From positions 1-8,089 of the forward strand of contig JAGHYP010000118.1 in the NCBI GenBank assembly GCA_017743585.1: a DNA stretch of 8,089 nt, read 5' to 3'. Below are positions 1 through 5,939 of the stretch, in pieces. Origin of the DNA: Chloroflexota bacterium. Lineage in GTDB: Bacteria > Chloroflexota > Anaerolineae > Aggregatilineales > UBA2796. The position numbers and the translations under genes are program-made. Each line of letters starts with the position of its first letter. The stretch's first letter is position 1. The notes below the pieces were generated by a model that was given only the letters and a program-made list of their open reading frames with translations, made no database searches and had not been told where the DNA came from.

Positions 1-19
1 AGATGTGTATAAGAGACAG
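1..19 (+). other. Nextera/Tn5 mosaic-end adapter remnant (not genomic)
   Basis: The first 19 bases read AGATGTGTATAAGAGACAG, identical to the Tn5 mosaic end used in Nextera transposase libraries. It sits flush with the contig edge, as expected for an untrimmed read end carried into assembly. Genuine sequence therefore begins at base 20. The adapter has an in-frame TAA at 10-12 relative to the downstream gene, and in another frame it yields the spurious peptide start MCIRDR. Confidence 0.97.
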
Positions 20-804
20 GCATATACGAGAGCGATCTCTCGCGACCGCGCTTTCACGAGCAGCCCGCGCCGCTCTTTGGCATGATCTTAGCGCCGCCGA
101 GCGCGAGCAAGCCGCCGCGCCGCACGCGCAAGGGGTGGCTGACCATGCCTTTGGCGTGGCAGGCGAATCGCACAGTGCGCGCGCGCGAGCAGCTGCGCTA
201 CCACGCCATGCGCGCTTTCGATGTGCTGCGCGCCAATCTGTTACGCCTTGCCGCGCAGGCTGCGGAGCGCGGTCAGCTGCCTGAGGCAGACTCAGTGTGG
301 GACTTGACGATCGAAGAAGTTCTGCGCCTTGATGACGGCTGGCGGCCTGATGCTGCATTTTTCGCTGAGCGCATCGCCGAGCTTGCGCGCCTGAAGAGCC
401 TGCCTGTCCCCGATCTGCTGCATCGTTTTGACGATTTGGAGCGCGAGCTGCCGCCTGAAGCGCGCACTCCGCAATTGCGCGGCATCAGTTTGACCACAGG
501 CGAGGTGGCGGGGCGCGCTTGGGTGCTGCACGAGCCTGCGCAGCCGCCGCCTTTTGAGCCGCCCGTGATTCTCGTAGCGCGCTCAGCAGACGCCGGCTGG
601 CTGCCGACCTTCGCACAAGTGCAAGGCGTGGTGGTGGAAACAGGCGGCGACCTCTCGCACGGCTCGATCATCCTGCGCGAGCTCGGCTTGCCGTCGGTCA
701 CCAACGTGCGCGCCGCGACGCGCTTGATCCAAAACGGCGATTGGCTGCACTTGAAAGCAGGAGAGGGCGTGGTGCTGCTGGAAACGGCGCGCGCCGAGCC
801 TTGA
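20..804 (+). CDS. PEP-utilising enzyme (PEP synthase/rifampin phosphotransferase-like), C-terminal part, 5' truncated
   Basis: This is the C-terminal part of a PEP-utilising phosphotransferase. The frame is open from the first codon after the adapter (22-24), so the gene runs off the contig. The ATG at 82 is probably internal rather than the start. The first roughly 110 visible residues form an Arg/Leu/Glu-rich helical region ending in VWDLTIEEVLRL, typical of the linker ahead of the swivelling domain. From about base 480 comes the mobile domain (LRGISLTTGEVAGRAWVL), then the hallmark ETGGDLSHGSIILRELGLPS, whose His at 658-660 is the expected phosphorylated residue. The domain ends with GDWLHLKAGEGVVLLE. 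In this family the His carries phosphate between PEP or pyruvate and the N-terminal ATP-grasp domain, which is missing here. I cannot tell PEP synthase from pyruvate phosphate dikinase-like or rifampin phosphotransferase-like members. It is convergent with the GH13 gene, with 35 bp between the stops. Confidence 0.88.
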
Positions 805-816
805 GATAGCGCCGTT
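783..816 (+). terminator. Inverted repeat at the convergent gene ends, possible terminator
   Basis: AACGGCGC (783-790) and GCGCCGTT (809-816) are exact reverse complements around an 18-nt loop that includes the stop codon of the + strand gene. The position between two convergent genes fits a terminator. However, no T-run follows directly; the nearest is TTTT at 837-840. GC-rich repeats of this length also arise by chance. Confidence 0.25.
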
Positions 817-839
817 CAAAGGCAGCTGCGCGCTCGTTT

Positions 840-2795
840 TCACGCTTCTCCGTTCCGCAAATTTGCCACGTCGATGATCAGCACATAGCCGGGCGAGAGC
901 AAGACGTCCACAGCGATCTCTCGGCGCACGTCCATGCCGTCCGCGTGTGTTCCCCAGTACCCCGGCACGCGCACTTGCTCGGCGCGAATGACGGCGCGTC
1001 CGCGTTGCTCGTGCGCCATGTCTGTGTTGGCGATGAAACATAGCCACTGGTCGTCGCGCCGCCGCGAGAAGACCAGAATGTGTGGATTATCCGAGCTGCC
1101 GATCAGGAAAGTGTCCGGCGCTGAGTCGCTCAGCAGAGACTCAAATCGCCGGCGAATGCCGAGCGCATGGCGCACTGAGCGTATCCAATTTTCGGCGCGG
1201 CACCAGTCATACGCCCACACGCTGAAGAGCGGCAGATCTTCGGCTTTGTAGCGGCGCATCTCCTCGCTGCTGAAGCCCAGCCCTGTGTTTATCGGCTGAG
1301 TCTCGCCTAGCTCGAAGCCGCTCTGAATGAACGGAATGGCGGGGATTCCAATTGAGAGCGCTAAAGCGTAGTGCGCATACGCGATCCCGCCGTAGCGTGC
1401 AAAGGCGCGCGGCGTGTTATGGTTCTCCATCGCGCTGAAGAAAGGAATAGGAAAAGCGTGCTGCGCCATTTGGTGGATCATATTGCGCACGCTGTGCGCT
1501 TCATGCACGCTGAGCAACCAGTAGCCGACCACAGCGTTGTAGCCCTGCTCGCGCGCGTGCCACTCAATTGAGAAATTCTCGTCCCAGAAAGCGAAATCTG
1601 GGTCAGTGGCGCGCGCTGTGGCGATGATGCGCTGCTTGAGCGGCATCGGCAGCGCGTGCCCCATATCGAGCAGCACGCCGTCAATGTTGAACTGCTTCTG
1701 ATAGTGCGGAATGATGCCGATCAGCCGTTCCCAGAGCAGCGCATTGCGATGCTCGGGCTGCGCAAGGGAGGCATCGTACATGCGCAGCGTGTTGTACGCC
1801 ATGTAATTGAAGTCAGGATGGTCGTAAAGCCGTAGATAGGTCACATCGGACCAAGGCGGCTGGGCGTCGTTCGGGGGCCAATCGGCGAAGGCGCCCGGAA
1901 TGCGCACGCGCGTGCCATCGTCCAGCGTGCCGATGTAACGCCCGTCTTCCATGCGCACCTGATCAGGGCGCGGCGGCGGGGTGAACATGGCGCGGTATTG
2001 ATGTGGCGGCGGCGGCAAGTCGTGAAAATCGTTCGCGTTGATCTTGGCGAAGATCAAATTGAGCGTATCAGGCGAGAAGATCGGCTGCCCATAGCTGTTC
2101 AGCGCGCTTGTGCGCCCGACGTTCGCTGTGCGGTCCGGCACGTCAGCGCGAATCCAGTAGAACCACTCAGGATGCTCAGGAATCCAATCCGAGTCCTTAG
2201 CAGCTGTGCGCAGCACAAACTCGACCACCACGCGCATCCCGAGCCGATGCGCCGCCTCGACAAAGCCTTTGAAGAGCTGTTCCACTGTCAAGCCGAGCGC
2301 AGGCTCATCCAGATTTTCGTCCAGCAGGTATGGATTGCGAACGGCGTAAGGCGAACCGAGCGTGCCTTTGCGTCCATCGCGTCCGATGGCGGTCACAGGC
2401 AGCAAGTGGACTGTGTTGAAGCCCATCTCGCGGATGTAAGGCAGCAGCGCTATGCTCTTCAAGAGCGTGCCGGTTTCGCGCCAGCCGTCGTTATTCGGCG
2501 TGAGGCTGATCCGATCATCGCCATTGTGATCGAAGGCAGTGGTCACGCGCGGGAACAAGCTGTAGACAATCGCGCGGCGCGACCACTCGCCGCCTGCCCC
2601 TTGCACTAGCGGCTGCGCCGCGCGAATCGCGATCTTCGCTAGGAGCTGATAGTAAAAGTCATATGGATTGACCTGAATGGCGGCTGTGTGATCAGGCTGC
2701 GTGCCGCTGTGCGCCCAAAGGCTCGGCACGAAGTATGGCTCGTGAACAGGGCGGCGGCGCACTTCCAGCGCCTGCAGAATGGCCGGCAATGACAT
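840..2795 (-). CDS. GH13 alpha-amylase-fold protein with altered catalytic-site residues
   Basis: This 651-aa protein has a glycoside hydrolase family 13 (alpha-amylase) barrel and no evident signal peptide, so it is probably cytoplasmic. After about 70 N-terminal residues come the barrel segments AIVYSLFPR (75-83) and LPYIREMGFNTVHLLPVTAIG (118-138), followed by RKG (142-144). That part and DSDWIPEHPEWF (201-212) recall GlgE/GH13_3 more than classic amylases. Region II is GVLLDMGHALP with presumed nucleophile D377. Region III is FWDENFS with presumed acid/base E406. Region IV is MENHNTPRAF (456-465). An insert rich in Pro and Gly spans about 255-315, and a C-terminal beta domain runs from about 555. 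Several normally conserved residues differ: Leu375 replaces the Arg two before the nucleophile, Asn460 replaces the Asp of the region IV His-Asp pair, and region I reads VEFVLRT instead of DxVxNH. The substrate is unknown, and it may be weak, altered or non-catalytic. The ATG start is supported by GAGGG at 2806-2810, 10 nt upstream. Confidence 0.9.
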   Translation of the reverse strand: MSLPAILQALEVRRRPVHEPYFVPSLWAHSGTQPDHTAAIQVNPYDFYYQLLAKIAIRAAQPLVQGAGGEWSRRAIVYSLFPRVTTAFDHNGDDRISLTPNNDGWRETGTLLKSIALLPYIREMGFNTVHLLPVTAIGRDGRKGTLGSPYAVRNPYLLDENLDEPALGLTVEQLFKGFVEAAHRLGMRVVVEFVLRTAAKDSDWIPEHPEWFYWIRADVPDRTANVGRTSALNSYGQPIFSPDTLNLIFAKINANDFHDLPPPPHQYRAMFTPPPRPDQVRMEDGRYIGTLDDGTRVRIPGAFADWPPNDAQPPWSDVTYLRLYDHPDFNYMAYNTLRMYDASLAQPEHRNALLWERLIGIIPHYQKQFNIDGVLLDMGHALPMPLKQRIIATARATDPDFAFWDENFSIEWHAREQGYNAVVGYWLLSVHEAHSVRNMIHQMAQHAFPIPFFSAMENHNTPRAFARYGGIAYAHYALALSIGIPAIPFIQSGFELGETQPINTGLGFSSEEMRRYKAEDLPLFSVWAYDWCRAENWIRSVRHALGIRRRFESLLSDSAPDTFLIGSSDNPHILVFSRRRDDQWLCFIANTDMAHEQRGRAVIRAEQVRVPGYWGTHADGMDVRREIAVDVLLSPGYVLIIDVANLRNGEA

Positions 2796-2836
2796 GGCAA
2801 ATTATCCCTCGACGGATCAAAGTGGCGAGCTACGCA

Positions 2837-2864
2837 TATATACACGCTTTTGTGGAATGCGCAA
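2837..2864 (-). promoter_or_regulatory. Possible promoter for the GH13 gene
   Basis: On the minus strand, TTGCGC (2864-2859) lies 16 bp before TATATA (2842-2837), an AT-rich island in an otherwise GC-rich 142-bp gap. The -35 matches the sigma-70 consensus at only three of six positions. The site is about 42 bp upstream of the GH13 ATG. The gap, larger than the others in this run of genes, fits separate transcription of the GH13 gene. Confidence 0.33.
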
Positions 2865-2878
2865 GCGCGGCGCGCTCA

Positions 2879-2901
2879 CTGCTCGGCAATACAGCGAGCA
2901 G
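2879..2901 (-). terminator. Hairpin downstream of the M23 gene, possible terminator
   Basis: CTGCTCG (2879-2885) and CGAGCAG (2895-2901) form a perfect 7-bp stem with a 9-nt loop. It starts 36 nt after the M23 peptidase stop and lies upstream of the possible GH13 promoter. There is no U-tract after it on the minus strand, so it is not a canonical intrinsic terminator. It could be a U-less terminator, a 3'-end stabiliser or an operator. Confidence 0.3.
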
Positions 2902-2937
2902 CTTCAATGCGCGCGATCCGCATCCGCGAGCGGCCCG

Positions 2938-3924
2938 TCACGGCGCTAGGAAGATTTCCACAAAGGTCACTTGTCCTGCCCAGACGTAGATCAGCTGCCG
3001 ATGCGCCAAGCTGCCATCAGCCCTTTTGACAATCAGATAATAATAGCCAGCATTGATGTCTGCGAAGACGAAGTTCTCGCCCAAGCGGTTGTCGCCGTTG
3101 ACGCGCGTGCCGGTATAGCTGAAGGTCAGGTGATACCTGCCGGGCGCGCGCAGTTCCAACGCCACGCCTTCCAGCTTGTTGCCGTAGATATCGCGCACGA
3201 TGCCCGCTACAACGCCCGCGCCCTCATACGGTATCAGCCACAGCTCAGGATTGCGCGTCGCGTCGTAGCTCTCGGGCGCGCCGACCCGCACCTCAAAGTG
3301 CAGGTGCGGCCCGAGCGCCACGCCCGTCGCGCCGACGTAACCAATCACGTCGCCCGCGCGCACGCGCTGCCCTGTGTAGACGGCTTCCGCGCGCAAATGA
3401 CCGTATAGGGTGTAAATCTTCTCGCCCGTGTTGTACATATACGGATGCTCAATCACGACCAAGACTCCGTAAAAATCAGGGCGCGGGCCGAACAGGCGAC
3501 TGGTATCAGAGCCGGCGTAGTAGACCACGCCATCGGCGACCGCCAAGACCGCGACGCCACTCGGATTGGGGAAGTCGAGCCCGTGATGAACCTGCAGCTG
3601 CCCCCGCTTGGTCGAGCCATAGCTGTACTCGCGCGCCCAATAAGTGTTATGCTGGAAGCTGAACGGACGCCTGAACAGAAAATTGCCGCTGACGCGATTG
3701 AAAGGCGCAGGCGGCGTCCACAGCGCCGATTCGGGGCTGTTGAAATTGGGGACAAGAGTGCTGATCAGCGTTGGCACGATGGTCGCAGTTGGCGTAGCGC
3801 TCGGCGACGCTGAAATCTGCGCTGCAGCGCGCGGCATCGGCGCTTGACTGGCGGCGTTAGGCATGCCGCTTGGCAGCACGAGGAGCGCACAGCAAACGAT
3901 CAGGAAAACGGCAAGTATTCTCAT
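2938..3924 (-). CDS. Secreted M23 (LytM-type) zinc metallopeptidase with C-terminal beta-sandwich domain
   Basis: This 328-aa exported protein probably cleaves peptidoglycan cross-links outside the cytoplasmic membrane. Residues 1-25 form a signal peptide (MRILAVFLIVCCALLVLPSG) without a lipobox. Residues 30-60 are a Pro/Ser/Thr-rich linker. The M23 domain spans about 78-225 and keeps all expected residues: H113 and D117 in HHGLDF, H176 in YTLYGHL, and H207 and H209 in GPHLHFEV. The motif order, including RAGDVIGYVGATG just before the last one, is textbook LytM/NlpD type. From about 236 to the end (AGIVRDIYGNKLEGVALELRA onward) a carboxypeptidase-regulatory-like or SpaA-like beta-sandwich follows, perhaps for cell-wall or substrate binding. 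The ATG is chosen because the signal peptide begins there, but no good Shine-Dalgarno is visible, and the start lies in a tandem 13-mer repeat. It is 60 bp downstream of ftcD on the same strand and may be read through from it. Confidence 0.94.
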   Translation of the reverse strand: MRILAVFLIVCCALLVLPSGMPNAASQAPMPRAAAQISASPSATPTATIVPTLISTLVPNFNSPESALWTPPAPFNRVSGNFLFRRPFSFQHNTYWAREYSYGSTKRGQLQVHHGLDFPNPSGVAVLAVADGVVYYAGSDTSRLFGPRPDFYGVLVVIEHPYMYNTGEKIYTLYGHLRAEAVYTGQRVRAGDVIGYVGATGVALGPHLHFEVRVGAPESYDATRNPELWLIPYEGAGVVAGIVRDIYGNKLEGVALELRAPGRYHLTFSYTGTRVNGDNRLGENFVFADINAGYYYLIVKRADGSLAHRQLIYVWAGQVTFVEIFLAP

Positions 3925-3951
3925 CGAGCATTTTCATCGAATATTTTCATC
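3913..3951 (-). repeat. Three tandem imperfect 13-bp repeats over the M23 start codon
   Basis: Read on the minus strand, GATGAAAATATTC (3951-3939), GATGAAAATGCTC (3938-3926) and GATGAGAATACTT (3925-3913) lie head to tail. The third contains the start codon of the M23 gene. Because 13 is not a multiple of three, each repeat places an ATG in a different frame. The first ATG (3950) opens a nine-codon frame, MKIFDENAR, whose TGA overlaps the M23 start as ATGA. Confidence 0.55.
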
Positions 3952-3984
3952 AAGACGTGGCAGACCTCAGCAAACTACAGCGAA

Positions 3985-5586
3985 CTACCGAAGTTTGGCG
4001 CGCGTCTCAGCAATCATGACCACCTCGGCGCACAGCGCGCGCGCCTCGTCAACAGCTGAGAGCGCCTGCCGTTGCAGAGTCTGCGCCAGCAGACTATCGC
4101 TGAGCAGGGCAGCATTGATGCGCACGTTGAGCGCCGCGCTCTCAGCGGCTGCCTGCGCCATGCGAGCGGCAGTCGCAACTTCGGCAATCGCGCGATCCAA
4201 GCTACGCTCTACAATCGCGCGCGTCAATTTGAGCACCTCGAGACAGTGCGCGATCACATCAAGCGGCACTTGAGCGGCGTCGCGCAGCGCCGCCTGCACC
4301 AGCTGCTCGCGGTCGGGCTGCGCAGGCGGAGTTTGATAGGCGCTGACCACAGCGTTGAAGGCTCGGCTATCGCGCTGAACTGCTTCCAGCAGGGCGCGGC
4401 GCAGAGCGGCGGCGCGGCTCGCCAAGGTGTTCATCTCCGCTTTCATAGGCGCGTAGCGCTCGCGGCTGCTGACGGCGGTCAGGCGCGCCGCCATCTCGCT
4501 GAGCGCGGCGGCCAGCGCACCGACCGACGCCGAGACCGCGACGCCGCCGGGCGTTGGCGTCGCCTGCGCCACAGACTCGCCGAAGGCGGCGACATCGGGC
4601 GACGTTGCCGCGCGCGACGTGGCGTCTCCGAGCGCCGGCGGCTCGAGCGGATGGTCAGCGGCGCGTCCGGCGGGCGACAAGTGCGGCGGCAGATTCCGAA
4701 GGCGGCGCTCTATGATGCGCTGATTCGGATCGAAATCGCTCAGCTGTAGATACCACACAGCGGCATCGGTCAGGGCGTCTTCCGGAATCAAGCCGATCAG
4801 CTCAGTGCGAATCGGACGGACGCCGTAGCGATCTGCCTCGCGCCGAATCAGCTCAAGGACGCGATGGATCGGCGTGCGCGTGTAGTCAGTCAGGTTCAAG
4901 CTGACCTGCGCTTTGCCGTCCACCAGCAAGCCGAGCGCCTTGACGTAGCGCAGGCCGCCGCTCGAGTAGCGCACGGCGCGCGCGATCTGCTTGGCTATCT
5001 CGACTTCGGCTGTGTTCAGGTAGACGTTGAAGGCGATCAGCGGCAGACGCGCGCCAATGGCGACCGCGCCCGCCTTGCCCAACTGCGCCGGGCCGAAGTC
5101 GGGCGCGCGCGCAGGGTCGTTTTGAATGGCGAGCCTCAAGCCTTCGTACTCGCCGCGACGCACGTCTTCAAGGTTCTGCCGCTCGGGGCGGGTTGCCGCC
5201 GCTTCGTAGAGATAGACGGGGATGCCTAGCTCGGTGCCGACCCGCTCGCCGAGCCGACGCGCTAGCTCGGCGCATTGCTCAAGTGTCGCGCCGCGCAGCG
5301 GCACGAATGGCACAACATCCGCCGCGCCGATGCGCGGATGCTGACCGCGATGCATGTCCATGTCGATCAGCTGCGCGGCGGTCTTGATCGCGGCAAAGGC
5401 GGCTTCCAACACGTCGTCAGGCGCGCCAACAAAAGTGACCACGCTGCGATTGTGGTCGTGATCGCTGCTATAATCCAAGATGCTGACGGGCGCAGCGCCC
5501 TGAATAGCGCTCAAGATAGCTTCCAGCACTTGCGGGCGGCGTCCGTCGCTGAAATTCGGCACGCATTCGATCAAGGGCACGGTCAT
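3985..5586 (-). CDS. ftcD: Bifunctional glutamate formimidoyltransferase / formimidoyltetrahydrofolate cyclodeaminase
   Basis: This 533-aa cytoplasmic enzyme should move the formimino group of N-formiminoglutamate to tetrahydrofolate, then deaminate it to 5,10-methenyl-THF, linking histidine breakdown to the one-carbon pool. The N-terminal formiminotransferase domain (about 1-300) opens with LIECVPNFSDGR, carries the catalytic-type H83 in HPRIGAADVVPFVPL, and contains AFNVYLNTAEVEIAKQIA. A Pro/Ala-rich linker (about 300-335) leads to the cyclodeaminase domain, with PTPGG (344-348), RDSRAFNAVVSAY (405-417) and ALNVRIN (485-491). The length matches two-domain FTCD proteins (mammalian about 541). 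One oddity is that the usual GGG after PTP reads GGV, with Val349 confirmed by codon GTC. AAGAGAAG at 5590-5597 supports the ATG start. It lies 29 bp after the 102-aa gene and is probably co-transcribed. No hutH, hutU or hutI is in view, so a folate-salvage or 5-formyl-THF role is possible. Confidence 0.95.
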   Translation of the reverse strand: MTVPLIECVPNFSDGRRPQVLEAILSAIQGAAPVSILDYSSDHDHNRSVVTFVGAPDDVLEAAFAAIKTAAQLIDMDMHRGQHPRIGAADVVPFVPLRGATLEQCAELARRLGERVGTELGIPVYLYEAAATRPERQNLEDVRRGEYEGLRLAIQNDPARAPDFGPAQLGKAGAVAIGARLPLIAFNVYLNTAEVEIAKQIARAVRYSSGGLRYVKALGLLVDGKAQVSLNLTDYTRTPIHRVLELIRREADRYGVRPIRTELIGLIPEDALTDAAVWYLQLSDFDPNQRIIERRLRNLPPHLSPAGRAADHPLEPPALGDATSRAATSPDVAAFGESVAQATPTPGGVAVSASVGALAAALSEMAARLTAVSSRERYAPMKAEMNTLASRAAALRRALLEAVQRDSRAFNAVVSAYQTPPAQPDREQLVQAALRDAAQVPLDVIAHCLEVLKLTRAIVERSLDRAIAEVATAARMAQAAAESAALNVRINAALLSDSLLAQTLQRQALSAVDEARALCAEVVMIAETRAKLR

Positions 5587-5615
5587 AGGCTTCTCTTGAC
5601 GGGCGCTCCGCAGCT

Positions 5616-5924
5616 TTAGAAGAACGATAACTGCTTGGGCAGCTTTTTCTCGCGCGCGGCGGGCGCAGCAGGCGGCGCTTGAGCGCCTGACTCAGAGGTC
5701 TGCTCCGGCGCGGGCGCATCGGGTCGCGCGGATTCTGCGGGCGCTTGTCCAGGTATCGGCGCGCCAAGCGCGATTAGGCGCTCGGCGGGGATGCCGACGC
5801 TCAACAACAATTCGCGCAGCGTCGCCTCAATCTTGTCCTCCTGACGCCGCAGGATGTATCGGTAGTATGCTAACAAGCACTCGCGCCATTCATCTGCGAA
5901 CGGGTTCTGAAGTGAACTTTTCAT
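5616..5924 (-). CDS. 102-aa protein of unknown function with C-terminal sliding-clamp-like motif
   Basis: I do not recognise this family. Residues 1-55 (NPFADEWRECLLAYYRYILR onward) look like a compact bundle of amphipathic helices. Residues 56-92 are Pro/Ala/Glu-rich and probably disordered. The tail is basic and ends EKKLPKQLSFF. Residues 98-102, QLSFF, resemble the bacterial beta-clamp-binding consensus QL(S/D)LF, and many clamp-binding proteins carry this motif on a flexible C-terminus. By inference it could tether to the replication clamp DnaN, but no catalytic residues are visible. It is real rather than a chance frame because it is tightly packed, 15 bp after the nuclease and 29 bp before ftcD on the same strand, with a plausible folded N-terminus. 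The Shine-Dalgarno is weak (GCGAAG just before the ATG), which fits translation coupled to the upstream gene. Confidence 0.82.
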   Translation of the reverse strand: MKSSLQNPFADEWRECLLAYYRYILRRQEDKIEATLRELLLSVGIPAERLIALGAPIPGQAPAESARPDAPAPEQTSESGAQAPPAAPAAREKKLPKQLSFF

Positions 5925-5939
5925 AACTTCGCAATCACG

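Noticed and set aside
3..284. 93-aa + strand ORF beginning MCIRDR
   Set aside because: Its start lies inside the Nextera adapter, and it overlaps the PEP-utilising gene in another frame with an Arg/Ala-rich low-complexity translation.
1998..2609. 203-aa + strand ORF opposite the GH13 gene
   Set aside because: It is an Arg/His/Ala-rich shadow translation antisense to the GH13 barrel, without motifs.
840..2795. Calling the GH13 protein GlgE (maltose-1-phosphate maltosyltransferase)
   Set aside because: Some segments resemble GlgE, but the N-terminal beta-sandwich domain of GlgE is not evident, and region II lacks the RVDNPHTKP signature, so the name would overreach.
3925..3984. Separate promoter for the M23 gene in the 60-bp gap
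   Set aside because: TTGCTG and AATATT occur on the minus strand, but at unsuitable spacing, so read-through from ftcD is as likely.
4072..4749. 225-aa + strand ORF opposite ftcD
   Set aside because: It is an Arg/Gln-rich shadow of the cyclodeaminase domain with no plausible fold or ribosome-binding site.
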